Under the pieces are notes generated by a model. It searched no databases. It was given only the letters and a program-made list of their open reading frames with translations, and had not been told where the DNA came from. 64,000 bases of DNA from Holacanthus passer. Its lineage: Eukaryota > Chordata > Actinopteri > Pomacanthidae. Below, in pieces: positions 12,101 through 60,905 of this stretch. The stretch lies in the NCBI GenBank assembly GCA_025331565.1, contig JAFREQ010000011.1, positions 13,846,001-13,910,000 on the forward strand, in the 5' to 3' direction. Each line of letters begins with the position of its first letter. Within the stretch, counting starts at the first letter, position 1. A program made the position numbers and the translations under genes.

Positions 12101-14788
12101 TATAGACAATGTGGAGCCTGAACTGCTGCACACTTACAGCCGGATCGACCCATACGACACTTTGATCCTGTGTGTGAGAGTGGCCGTCCTCACAGCTGTA
12201 ACCCTGACCGTCCCTATCGTCTTGTTCCCTGTGAGTTTGTTAGATGATTGGTTCCACGTAATGATCAATGAATATGACATTGCTGCATTATTATTTCCTT
12301 ACTGAATCCTCTGTGTGTGTCCGTCCACAGGTGCGTAGAGCCATCCAGCAGATGTTGTTCCCCACCAAGTCTTTCAACTGGTTGCGTCACATTGCCATCG
12401 CTCTCATTCTGCTCACCTTCATCAACATGCTGGTGATATTTGCTCCCAACATTCTGGGCATCTTCGGTATCATTGGTAAGAACGGCCCCCATCAGGTCAT
12501 GAGCTCCTCCTGTTAATGTTAAGACAATATGACACATTTTTAAGGTGGACTGCACACAGAGTACCATCACTATGACTCACTTAAAAGTTGCGGATAAGTA
12601 GCAAACATATTATCACACAACCCTGATTCCAAAAAAGTTGGGACATTGTGTAAAACAAATAAAAACAGAATACAGTCATTTTCAAACACACTGTGTTTAC
12701 TGACAACAGTTTTACAAAATGTTCCTGAGCCCATGTATTAATCTCCTTTATACAATCCTGTGTTTGACAAAGTGTTGAACCTCTTTCCATCCTCGCTTGT
12801 GAACGACTGAGTCTTTCCAGGATGAACCTTTCATACCCAATCATGATACTATCACCTGTTACCAATGAACCTGTTTACCTGTGGAATGATCCAAACAGGT
12901 GTTTTTGGATCAGTCCACAACTTCCACAGTCTTTTGTTGCTCCTGTCCCTGTCCGGATATTTACAAAAATCAATGATGAGGTCAAACATTAAATATGTTG
13001 TCTTTGTTTTCACTTGAGTATGTGTCAAAGAGGATTAACAAATAATCACATGCTGTTTTATTCATGTTTAATACAGCATCACAACTTTTTTGGAATCAGG
13101 GTTGTACAACACACCTGAATAACATTAGATAACAAAATCATTGATTCACGTTTCCTCCAGGTCTTATTTAGGATTTATTTGACTAAAGCTTCTATCCTAC
13201 ATCAGGATGTGACTGTGGTTTACTTATTCTGTCTCTGTTTACAGCCTGAGCCCTCCTGTTTGACAGGGCAGTGTCTGTTGTGTTTGGAACGTTCCAGTTC
13301 CTGACACAAAAAAACATTAAAAGCAAAACTAAAAAACGTGACCGCTGCATGTTTGCTCTCGGACAAACTGGCGACCTGAGTCAATATTATTGTCACACTT
13401 TGTCCTCAGATGGGCGGTCATGTTTCACAGGTTAGAGATGAAAGTTGAAAACATGTAAGTTAAAGGACCCCCCAAGGGCATCTTCAAAGCAACAGATTCA
13501 GCCCTGACAAACATGTGTGTGCATTTAAATACGCAAGTGGGAGTATGTTGCTTGAATAACACCAGAATGTACGGAAAGAGGAAGACGGTCAGATGACGCA
13601 ATATATGGAGCTGTTTGCGGCAACCTTTGTACATTTTTAGGGTTCACAGTCCGGGAATTTATCTGTGTTCATTTTGAGCTGAAAAACAGGTGAAAATCAG
13701 ATACAAACAATGACACAAATATCTGAGTCAAAATAGAATTTGCACAGCAGCCGTCTGGAGATTTTTCTGTTTTTTACTGGAACACATTCTGAGTCAGAAT
13801 CAGATTTATTGCCAAGTAGGTTTTCAACATACACAAGGAATTTGCTTTGGTATTTTGGTGCATAACCATGACAATAAACATATGAAGAGACAACAAGTTA
13901 TAGTTAGTTATACACAGACTTCAAATTCATGTAACATGTAGTGTGTTTCCCTCTCACTTTCCATCACCCCTAGATTCTTTGTATACTGTAAAAAGTACAG
14001 AATGGTGTCCCCTTCATGGCATTTTAGGCTGCTTTAGACTTTCCTTTATTGCAGAAACATAAATAAAGTAAGTGGACAGTGACACGTGTTGCTCAGTAAT
14101 GGGCAGATACAATGAAAAAGATAGTAATAAACAAATAAATACACAAACAAACATCCAAATGACCCATCGAACACAGGTAAATATTCTGTAGTCACTTAAA
14201 AGTCTTGGTTATTATTTCAACCAAACTTCACAAGATTGCAAGATCATCTCTTTGATGGTGTTCCATCAGAATGAGGACGGATCTGCACCTTTAAAATGTG
14301 TTTATTAGAGAAAATCAATAAAAAGTCAAAATGATTCGAATTTCATATGTTTCATCCTTAATGTCACTGTGTTCAGTAAAACCTCCTGTATAGCACTGCA
14401 TGCTTTGTTTTTAACCTTTCTCTTTCTCTGTACAGGTGCCACGTCGGCTCCCTGCCTCATTTTCATCTTCCCCGCTGTCTTTTACATCCGCATCGTTCCC
14501 AAAGATGACGAACCCATGAACTCTACTCCTAAGATACTGGTGAGGCCTTGAAATCTGTCTCCCCCTTGAATCATTCATTATGCTAATTCAGTGATTATGC
14601 TGAGTCATGTTAAGTATTTTGTATATCAGAGTTCTCGATCATTAAGCTTCTGCACCACTGCTGTGTTTTCCCTTTATTCTTAGGCTGCGTGCTTTGCTGC
14701 TCTGGGCGTCTCCTTCATGGTGATGAGTCTGAGCTTCATCTTCATCGACTGGACAACAGGGGGCGGCCACGCTGCAGGAGGCCACTAG
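3040..14788 (+). CDS. slc38a3: slc38a3 (SNAT3/SN1), sodium-coupled neutral amino acid transporter, 5'-truncated by window edge; 12 coding exons
   Basis: System N transporter of the SLC38 (amino acid/auxin permease) family. The known role in vertebrates is plasma-membrane Na+-coupled, H+-antiported uptake or release of glutamine, histidine and asparagine in liver, kidney and astrocytes. Twelve exons (3040-3113, 3549-3641, 4876-4957, 9037-9119, 10104-10162, 10535-10708, 10884-10963, 11052-11152, 12106-12230, 12331-12475, 14436-14539, 14684-14788) join in frame to 407 codons plus stop. The human protein is about 504 residues, so roughly 97 N-terminal residues, including TM1, lie upstream. Diagnostic stretches include SSYSIHLLLKSSGIVG, IRAYEQLGYRAFGTPGK, NIGAMSSYLYIVKSELPLV, FAFVCHPEVLPIYTEL and FAPNILGIFGIIGATSAP. 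The long luminal loop and the His-rich C-terminus ending GGGHAAGGH fit SLC38A3 better than SLC38A2/4/5. All introns are GT-AG. Which teleost paralogue (a or b) it is cannot be told from the sequence alone. Confidence 0.95.
3549..3641 (+). CDS. slc38a3: slc38a3 visible exon 2
   Basis: The acceptor is tttacag and the donor gtgagg. It encodes IRAYEQLGYRAFGTPGK followed by MAAGIAITLQNIG, a hallmark SLC38 segment leading into TM3. Confidence 0.95.
4205..4572 (+). repeat. AATTGATTAATC/CATTTCAGC dispersed repeat, copy 2
   Basis: It contains GACCAACAGTCCAAAACCCA and ends GATTGATTAATCATTTCAGC. It lies in an slc38a3 intron. Confidence 0.6.
4876..4957 (+). CDS. slc38a3: slc38a3 visible exon 3
   Basis: The acceptor is gttgcag and the donor gtgagt. 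It encodes AMSSYLYIVKSELPLVIQAF then LKADPSS. Two final bases complete an Asp codon with the next exon. Confidence 0.95.
5623..5693 (+). other. Near-perfect stem-loop, miRNA-precursor-like
   Basis: The arms 5636-5654 and 5668-5686 are reverse complements at 17 of 19 positions. One exception is a possible G:U pair and the other an A:C mismatch. The loop is 13 nt. The stem may extend outward through an asymmetric bulge to a GGGT (5623-5626) / ACCC (5690-5693) pair, giving about 71 nt. It sits in the sense strand of an slc38a3 intron. It could be an intronic miRNA, a fragment of a palindromic transposon or chance; nothing shows expression. Confidence 0.35.
6095..6135 (+). repeat. Left piece of an ACTTGACTTGG-rich dispersed repeat split by the Tc1-like element
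   Basis: It contains AAACTTGACTTGGACTTG. A matching AAACTTGACTTGGACT run occurs at about 7553-7570 on the other side of the transposon, followed by more of the same motif to about 7607. Confidence 0.5.
6241..7340 (+). mobile_element. Tc1/mariner-like DNA transposon remnant, right end missing
   Basis: It begins CACTGAACAAAAATATAAAC directly after a TA (6239-6240), the usual Tc1 target dinucleotide. I recognise this as the left end of a Tc1-like family that is abundant in fish. The body carries a degraded transposase. After about 7320-7340 the similarity stops, and the right inverted repeat that should mirror 6241-6500 is absent, so the element is truncated and not mobile by itself. Confidence 0.85.
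6512..7345 (+). pseudogene. Degraded Tc1-like transposase
   Basis: The N-terminal paired-like helix-turn-helix region is readable around 6566-6720 (GMLTAGMSTRAVAHELNVHF and SRLQRRFREFG). The catalytic domain continues in other frames. TDES (first Asp, 6944-6946) lies in a frame giving ESRFSLYRADGRQREWR. HDNARPH (second Asp, 7208-7210) lies in a frame starting near 7103. SPDMSPIEHVWD (third acidic residue, Glu, 7302-7304) is in yet another frame. So the DDE motifs survive but frameshifts and stops break the gene. Likely frame breaks include a small deletion near 6563, loss of sequence around 6830 and 6930, and one near 7260. The C-terminal end is gone. Confidence 0.85.
7535..7610 (+). repeat. 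Right piece of the ACTTGACTTGG-rich repeat
   Basis: Degenerate ACTTGACTTGG units resembling those at 6095-6135. They flank the Tc1-like insertion together with about 200 bp of unassigned sequence. Confidence 0.5.
7731..7755 (+). repeat. CA microsatellite
   Basis: An AC dinucleotide run with one G interruption. Confidence 0.9.
9037..9119 (+). CDS. slc38a3: slc38a3 visible exon 4
   Basis: The acceptor is ccatacag and the donor gtgagt. It encodes LWYLNGNYLVIMVSASVILP then LALMKQLG, a transmembrane helix followed by the conserved LALMKQLGYLGYTSG motif that continues into the next exon. Confidence 0.95.
10104..10162 (+). CDS. slc38a3: slc38a3 visible exon 5
   Basis: The acceptor is ttttcag and the donor gtaagt. 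It encodes YLGYTSGFSLSCMVFFLTA, a membrane helix. Confidence 0.95.
10535..10708 (+). CDS. slc38a3: slc38a3 visible exon 6 (large extracellular loop)
   Basis: The acceptor is tctgcag and the donor gtgggc. The 58 codons start VIYKKFQITCPFEEF and end MFTINSQ. The loop has two N-glycosylation sequons (NST and NVS), an acidic HEDDDSH patch, and two cysteines (in ITCP and HCVT) placed like the disulphide-forming pair of this family. The centre of the loop is the least conserved part of the protein relative to the mammalian sequence I recall. Confidence 0.95.
10884..10963 (+). CDS. slc38a3: slc38a3 visible exon 7
   Basis: The acceptor is ctcacag and the donor gtgagt. It encodes TAYTIPILAFAFVCHPEVLP then IYTELR, among the most conserved SLC38 segments. 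Confidence 0.95.
11052..11152 (+). CDS. slc38a3: slc38a3 visible exon 8
   Basis: The acceptor is cttttag and the donor gtgaga. It encodes NPTKKRMQQVSNISIFVMYT then MYFLAALFGYLTFK: a short basic cytoplasmic loop and a membrane helix. Confidence 0.95.
11153..12105 (+). other. slc38a3 intron, AT-rich, nothing coding
   Basis: A 953-bp intron rich in A/T runs. I see no open frame or recognised element in it. The neighbouring introns 3114-3548, 3642-4875, 9120-10103 and 10163-10534 are likewise noncoding; 3642-4875 holds one dispersed repeat at 4205-4572. Confidence 0.6.
12106..12230 (+). CDS. slc38a3: slc38a3 visible exon 9
   Basis: The acceptor is ttctatag and the donor gtgagt. It encodes DNVEPELLHTYSRIDPYDTL, then ILCVRVAVLTAVTLTVPIVL and FP. 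The threonine-rich LTAVTLTVP helix corresponds to TM8, which contributes to the Na+ site in SLC38 proteins. Confidence 0.95.
12331..12475 (+). CDS. slc38a3: slc38a3 visible exon 10
   Basis: The acceptor is gtccacag and the donor gtaaga. It encodes VRRAIQQMLFPTKSFNWLRH, then a hydrophobic helix and FAPNILGIFGIIG. Confidence 0.95.
12617..13105. mobile_element. Nonautonomous DNA transposon (MITE-like), 489 bp
   Basis: The 24-bp end at 12617-12640 (ACAACCCTGATTCC...AAAGTTG) is an exact reverse complement of 13082-13105. There is no long open frame inside. A related internal segment recurs at 41527-41806, which confirms that it is dispersed. I cannot define the target-site duplication, so the superfamily is left open. 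It sits in the slc38a3 intron 12476-14435. Confidence 0.85.
13787..13930 (+). repeat. Dispersed fish repeat (AGATTTATTGCCAAGTAGG type)
   Basis: The motif AGTCAGAATCAGATTTATTGCC followed by CAAGTAGG and ACACAAGGAATTTG is one I recognise as a common teleost retroelement-derived repeat. The identification is from memory and only one copy is clear here. Confidence 0.45.
14436..14539 (+). CDS. slc38a3: slc38a3 visible exon 11
   Basis: The acceptor is ctgtacag and the donor gtgagg. It encodes ATSAPCLIFIFPAVFYIRIV followed by PKDDEPMNSTPKIL. Confidence 0.95.
14684..14788 (+). CDS. slc38a3: slc38a3 terminal coding exon
   Basis: The acceptor is attcttag. It encodes the last helix AACFAALGVSFMVMSLSFIF, then IDWTTGGGHAAGGH and the stop TAG at 14786-14788. 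The IDW motif and short His-rich tail match the SLC38A3 C-terminus. Confidence 0.95.
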   Translation, partial: AACFAALGVSFMVMSLSFIFIDWTTGGGHAAGGH

Positions 14789-14799
14789 ATGCTGCTTCA

Positions 14800-14834
14800 G
14801 TGTGTGTGTGTGTGTGCGTGTGTGTGCGTGTGTG
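14800..14834 (+). repeat. TG microsatellite just after the slc38a3 stop
   Basis: A TG run with two C interruptions, starting 12 bases after the stop codon. Confidence 0.9.
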
Positions 14835-15989
14835 AGCTTTGGAAAGGAGGAAAAAGAACTGGTCAATGTTAGGGGAGCACTATCACTATCAGTGGGAACA
14901 CACTACAGGGCAGCCCAGCACAGAGCCTGGGGTTTGTTATAGTACAAAATATACAGATAGTATGTTGGTTGGAATCACACTAATACTGATCGAGTCAAAT
15001 TAACTTTTTGACTGTAACTTTAAACATATCTGAACAAAATCCTTTCATAACACCATTCTATAATTCAGTTTAGTGTAGTCCAGTAGTGATGCAGTTTTTC
15101 TGAATAATCAGGACTGAACAGTGTCTTTTTTTTGGTCATCGTCCTTGATGGGGAAACGGTCCTTTCTTGTTGCTTCCTCTTTATTTACACGCAAACAACT
15201 GCAGCTGGTACTGTGCAGAAAAAGAAGGTGTGATTGTCCGTTAGGCTGAAGACAGGAAGGCATCGAGGTATACATGAGAAATAACTCATATGTTATTTTT
15301 ACACAAGAGACGCACAAAAGAGGACAGACCTGAACCAGCAGGAGTCTGAACTGTTCTTCCTGGTGTAATATAAGACAAAAAAAAAAGTGCTTTAATGCCT
15401 TAGAGTGCAGGTCATGATCTGTTGCCAGAGTTGTTATGTCGTATATCATACAGTCTAAGCTTTTGTTCCAGATCAGCTATCGTTCAGAAACCCGGGTGCC
15501 TTTTAGGATCTGGAACAGCACACAAACATATAATGAAAAAAAAAACAGGAGTGTATATTTATTTAGCTACTATATCTATGTTTTTAATTAAAATGGACTA
15601 TATTTAACTACTGTATATGATAAAGTTAATGATCCAAATACATTATGTTTGATGTCAGTATGTTAAACACTTGGTAAAACACAATGCTTGATTTTAGGAT
15701 TTCATACCTCCCTTTGTAAAACTTATAGCACATACGAGCCAAACGGACCTTGGATATAAATATAAGTACAGCTCAAGTTAACCCCGAGTTCACCTTTGAG
15801 TCATTAATCTCTTAAATTATTGATACACCCTTTGAATTTCTACATTTTTTATAAATTCAGTAATCACTTTGCTCACACTTTATGATTATATAACATATTC
15901 TCTACCTTCTATCTTGGAAGTTTTATGATGCCCACACTGAGTGAAAATTCAAACCCACCATGCCATGTTTTTCAAGGCTGCACTGGAAA

Positions 15990-16235
15990 CTTAAACGAAA
16001 GGAACAGTTTGACATTTTGAATTGGGAAATACCCTTATTTAGATTTAGATGAGACGATTGATACCACTCTCATATCTGTGTATGATATACAGAAATAGCC
16101 ATATAGCTTAGCTTAGCACAAAGACTGGAAGCAGGGTTAAACTCACTAATTAACACTTTATATCTCATTTATTAAACCCATAGGCTTACAACCAGAAGAG
16201 ACTCTACTTTCCTGAAATAAGTCGGAAAATATCCA
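15990..16235 (+). repeat. Dispersed repeat with TAGCTTAGCTTAGCACAAAG core (+ orientation)
   Basis: It carries GGAACAGTTTGACATTTTG, a TAGCTTAGCTTAGCACAAAG core and CTCACTAATTAACAC in this order. The same blocks recur in reverse complement at 22680-23065. It lies in the slc38a3 3' UTR. Confidence 0.7.
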
Positions 16236-16689
16236 GCCATGCAGATAGTTTTTGTTGCCCAGGTTATGACCTACACTACTACTGACTACACACGACACCC
16301 AAACAATGTACGTATCTCAAAACCTGTGCAAATGAAAATCATCTTGGCTAGACACCACTAAGTTTTTTTTTTAATGACCCCACCCGAGTTCTATGGGTTT
16401 GAACATTGCCTGGCCGAGCGACGTGAAGTTTGTAAAGATGAACCCGCTGGTGGGTGTGGCAGAGTCGAACAAGTTAATTTTATTAATCGGAAGATGTATT
16501 ATGCTTTTTTTTTTTGATTCTGTCGTAACGTCTTTGCCGTACTGGTTTGTAATATTTTGATCTGCTTTCACCCTTGTTGACTATTTAGACTTGAGGTTAA
16601 TGTTTTGCATGCTGTCGTGTCCAGTCTGTCCTGTAGTCAGTGTAGTGAAGTAACAGTAAGCACAGATTTTCCCGCTGACGCTGTCACAC

Positions 16690-17515
16690 AGACGGGTGGC
16701 AAATTAAAGGAACATAAAGTGTTTCGATAAGGTGTTGGGTCACCACGTGGTTTAATGTGCCTTGGCAGTGATTGCACAAGTGTCTAACTCTACTGGACGG
16801 ATGAACTCCTTTCTTCCAAAAGATATTCCCTCATGGTGGTGGCCAAGTCCAACTAAAATCTCCCATAGGTGTTCAATTGGGTTGTGATCAGGTGACTGAA
16901 AAGGCCATAGCATATGATTCACATCATTTTCATACTCATCAAACCATTCAGTGACCCATGGATGGAGGCTTTGTCATCCTGGAAGAGACCACTCCCATCA
17001 GGATAGGAATGTTTGATCATAGGATAAAAGTGATCACTCAGAACAACTTTGTATTGATTTGCAGTGATCCCTCCCTCTAAGGGGACAAGTGGATCCAAAC
17101 AATATCAGCAAAATGACCGCCACAGCACAACAGACCCACCGGATCCCCTCACTGAGAGGTCAACATTCAGGCCTGTACTGTCCTCTTGGTGTACGCCACA
17201 CATGCACTCGCCCACTTGTCAAAAACATGATCATATCACCAAAATTTGATCATATCACTTTTTCCCACATCTCTGTAGACCAGTGCAGATGATTCTCGCA
17301 TCACTGAACTCTCAGGTGCGCATTCATCTTTGCAATGAGAGGTTTATGCACTGCAGCCCTCCTATATCATCCCACTCTGAGTAATTGTCGACGGACTGTT
17401 CAGTCACCAGTTTCAGTCACCTGAGGAGGAGTTGCTCTTCTGTTTGTCCTTACATATCGCACGGCCATCAAATGTGTGCTTTTTCAAAGTCACTTAGATT
17501 TTTTTTCTTGCCATC
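16690..17515 (-). pseudogene. Antisense Tc1-like transposase remnant
   Basis: On the minus strand, 16960-16845 reads VTEWFDEYENDVNHMLWP, then QSPDHNPIEHLWEIL. This is the Tc1 transposase C-terminal catalytic block, with the third acidic residue (Glu) encoded at 16874-16872. Upstream on the same strand (17010-16975) is SGLFQDD, matching the second Asp block. The frame breaks just after it through a small deletion. The N-terminal part is eroded. This is a different Tc1-like family from the one at 6241 and lies in the apparent 3' UTR of slc38a3. Confidence 0.8.
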
Positions 17516-18679
17516 GTGACACAAAATCAGAATCAACTGGGCCTGCTCACCATGTTTATACATGCTGCAGAGCATGATGGGAAGTACTACTTACTTTACT
17601 ACTTAATGGTACCATGCAGTGCACCTGTGTGGAAGCATCTGCACTTGTTATGTTTCCACTCATTTATTCGGGTTTTTCCTTTAACTTGTCACCCGTCTGT
17701 AGATGTTATTAATGTAAGTAATCCTGTACATTTGGCATCTTATAGTGAAGTGAATTGAAGTCCCAACTGTGCTACACGTATTATAGTGTTATATTAGTAT
17801 TATGAAGCCCTTCTTAAAAGATGCTAGATGAAATAATGTTTCAGACATTACTGTTGTGATGATCTGTCAGTGATTCGTTTTGAGGTCAATTTAGGGATGT
17901 GGATGGAGTTCTTCAGGTGAATTTCCCATAATAGCACTGATAACCTGCATATATGTTAACTTGCTACAAATTAAAGGAGCATTTAATTATAGATAAATAT
18001 AGATCACAGATGAACAAGTTTAAAAACAGCACAAAATGCATTAATACTTGCTGCTCTTACCCAAAGATGGTTTTATATTGTATCGCAACTCTCTGGCTTT
18101 AGAAAAGTCCTGCGAAAATCACCACTTCTCTCATTTTATTTATACTGTATATTACTCTATTTTGCGTTTGTTTAGCAGTTTTGATTCCTGATTTTTACAG
18201 ATAAATTATGAACAACAGCAAAGGAAATACTTAGTGCACGTATTCACCTCTGTCCCTTGCTTTGCTCTGTCCCTTTTCCACATGTATTTGCAGTGGTTGT
18301 TGTGTAAATTGTGGTTCAGTTTTGACATATATAGCAAACACTTTAAGGGATCATGCCAAAATAACAACTGACTACCTACTGCTTTGAAATGCCTTTCACT
18401 TTTAAACAGGTACCACAGTTTTAATACCAGATGCAGTATATCAGATATGCATTTTTCATGTATCTAAACAAATCTATGTGATATTTTATTATAGCTGTTG
18501 TTCAAAGACATAAATCTATGGAGATGACACGACTATAAAATAATAATAAGTATATGGATTTTGGTGAATAAGACGTGGCTTTATATAAATAATGTATATA
18601 AATGTAAACCTTTTATATTTGTGATGCATATTTACAGTAGCTTGTAAAGTGTAAATAGCAGGGACAGTTTTAGTTTGGC

Positions 18680-18685
18680 AATAAA
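18680..18685 (+). terminator. Poly(A) signal AATAAA, probable slc38a3 3' end
   Basis: A canonical AATAAA followed within about 15-40 bases by a T- and GT-rich downstream element. It lies between the slc38a3 stop and the gnai2 start. The cleavage site itself is inferred. Confidence 0.6.
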
Positions 18686-18705
18686 ATAATTGTAGATGTT
18701 TTTAC

Positions 18706-58501
<39,796 letters not shown>

Positions 58502-58503
58502 AG

Positions 58504-59631
58504 GTAGGATCAATGGAGGGTGGTGGAAATATGAATATAAATAAAACCTAATGAAACAGCCTCAGGTCATTTAGAACTGAATTATTCAGTTAATCAATTA
58601 ATTTGCAACTATTCAATAATTGATTAGTTGTATAAGAGATTTTTAAAGTAAAAATTCCCCCCAAAAATGTTTTCTGATTCCAGCTTCTCAAATGTGAATA
58701 TTAGTTAGTTTCTTACTCTTCTATAATAGTAAACTGAATATCTTTATCAGAACTTTTAGTCAGATAGATAAACAAGCAATTTCAATGTGAGATCTGGGAA
58801 ATTCTGGATGTTTTCTATTATGTATTTTCCAACATTTTATAGCCTAAATGAATAATTTATCAAGAAAATAAATGCCACATTAATTAACAGTAATGTAATC
58901 AATAGTTACTAATTTAATGATAGATGTCTAAAAGTGAGAAAATTACAACTTCGTGTTTAGTTGATTTAATAACTGACACAAATGACACAATCTGTGGAGC
59001 CATTCACTTCACAACTTGTTAAGATCAGGATCAAACAAACTGACTGGTGTCTTGCTAGTTACGCTCACCTTTTCACATTAGCTGCTCTCAGGTCAGATCT
59101 TCAGGTCAGGCTCACTTAATAGTATGTGTGAACATAAATATGTCCTCTACAATGTGACTTTTGAAGATAAAGGATTCGGGTCGTATTTTGTACATAGTGA
59201 GAGAAATTGATGGAGTGACATAGACTATGTTGCTATAAAAGCTGTTGAGTTTGTCGTTACTATGAGCGCCACAAACAAATGTACTATATATATTTCATTC
59301 GAGTCCAAAAACAGAACATGAACATGACATCTCAAAACCTCAAGTTAAGTCGAACCAAAACATCTGCAAAGTTAGATACAAGTAGGGATATGTGAGAAAA
59401 TGTGTTTTTTTGTGACTTGGGTGAATCAAATATTTGTGTTTGACAAATATGATGTAATCTCATCCAAGTCTATGTTGTTTACTGTAATTGCTTAGAATAA
59501 ACAGAATAAATTAGGAAACACACCTTGAAGTTGTTCTGTATTTAAATAGTGAAATAGCAGCTTTTATTGCTACGTATTTTATTGTATTTTTGTAAAGATG
59601 TTTTCTTTTTGTCGTCTTTCTCGTCATGCAG
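58504..59631 (+). other. gnai2: gnai2 3' UTR intron
   Basis: The donor gtagga lies directly after the stop codon and the matching acceptor catgcag is at 59625-59631. Mammalian GNAI2 also has a noncoding last exon at this position, as I recall. The intron holds a reverse copy of the AATTGATTAATC-type repeat (58565-58935). Confidence 0.7.
58565..58935 (-). repeat. AATTGATTAATC dispersed repeat, copy 5 (reverse)
   Basis: The reverse complement of CACATTTGAGAAGCTGGAAT (seen as ATTCCAGCTTCTCAAATGTG with one change) and AATTGATTAGTTG place this copy in the opposite orientation, within the gnai2 3' UTR intron. Confidence 0.6.
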
Positions 59632-60136
59632 GAAAACGCCCGATGCACACAGACTGCATGAGAGACTGCAACAGCCATGTGATGATTACTGCTTTTCATA
59701 ATGAAAACCATAACAGACTTGACTCCTAGAGGGGAAACCTTAAAGAACTTCAACAATCACTGACTTGCAACCATCACATTCTCTGTCCTTTGTGTTATTT
59801 TTTTTTTTATATATATATGCTATATTTCTTACTGCTCTTCACCAGGGGTTCTTATACTATTCATACTCCTGTAAATAGATATTTGACCAAGGACCCACTT
59901 ATTGGACAAGAATGACTAACAATCGAGGGCACTCACCTGAGAATCGCTGTTTTTAAATTGGATTAGTAACATAAATTATATTAGCCAACGGGCTTAAGTG
60001 GAAAATGATTGTTGGAAGAGTAAAAATCATAAGAACCCATTATCTCATCCGGCCATGTGGCAAAATTAAATTATTTCTCATCCATAATAGGCCTTCAAGG
60101 ACCAGTTTGAGAACCATTTGTTTAAACATTAGTTAA

Positions 60137-60178
60137 CTGAAGAAGAAGAAGAAGAGGAGGAGGAAGAAGAAGAAGACA
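60137..60178 (+). repeat. GAA/GAG trinucleotide tract in gnai2 3' UTR
   Basis: About 14 triplets of AAG then AGG then AAG type, all purine. It is followed by ACATACTTTATTGA, a tail seen on some fish retroelements. Confidence 0.85.
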
Positions 60179-60876
60179 TACTTTATTGACTTGATGAGCC
60201 AAATTGTTTTGTATTCAGATCTCTTTTTCAGTTTTTTAAGTTTTCATGTTACTTTCCCTTTTTGCTGTTGAAATTTAATAAGAGAAAGCAGTACAAGAAA
60301 AACAACTTTTTTATAAAAATCACATTAACTTATGTTAACAAATGTTGGCGTTTTATGAACCTTTTGACTGCACAGAGCTTATTTTTAGAAGAAAACAAAC
60401 AAGCATGGAGAATGAAAATGGATGAAGGGAAAATGTTTTTTGTACAATGTTTACACAGAATCAATATTCTCAGTTGTACTATAGTGCATTGTTCTGCATG
60501 ACTGTCCATAGATTAGCTTGTATCCCACACAGATCTAATAACATTCCTTAAGTAACTTCTTTAAAGAAACAAAACAGAAACGGTTATGTGTCACTTTTAA
60601 GATATCTGCAAGATTTTTCAGTGGTTGTGTCTGTTCCTAACATGGATTGTTCTGTACTGTTTGTTTCATTACAAGTCTTTTTACATATGTTTGTGCCTTG
60701 ATATCTGTTTACACTTGTTCTTTAGAGACATGCTATCTTCATAGTGTGAATTAGGGCTATTTTTACTCCACTTCAGTTCACATAACCCATGATTTAAGAT
60801 GCACCATAACACAGAGACAGATGGATGATAGTTGTTCATTAATAGTAAGGTAAAAGTCATTCACTTGTTAAATGTA

Positions 60877-60882
60877 AATAAA
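60877..60882 (+). terminator. Poly(A) signal AATAAA, gnai2
   Basis: AATAAA followed about 30 bases later by the GT-rich AAGTGTGGTGTGTC. Another AATAAA near 60981 is a possible alternative. Confidence 0.7.
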
Positions 60883-60905
60883 AGTTTGGTCACATGATCT
60901 TTTAT

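Larger units (their letters stand above)
14789..18705 (+). other. slc38a3: slc38a3 3' UTR (inferred, about 3.9 kb)
   Basis: There is no AATAAA between the stop codon and 18680, where one is followed by a T/GT-rich stretch. This suggests a long 3' UTR, although ATTAAA variants (for example near 15586 and 16160) could give shorter forms. The region contains a TG microsatellite just after the stop (14800-14834), a dispersed repeat (15990-16235) and an antisense Tc1-like remnant (16690-17515). Confidence 0.55.
59632..60905 (+). other. gnai2: gnai2 noncoding last exon (3' UTR)
   Basis: It runs from the acceptor at 59631 to the poly(A) signal at 60877. It contains a repeat-like segment (59838-60125) and a GAA/GAG tract (60137-60178). 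No conserved open frame is present. Confidence 0.7.

Noticed and set aside
17064..17292. Plus-strand open frames over 17064-17292
   Set aside because: Antisense to the minus-strand Tc1-like transposase remnant.
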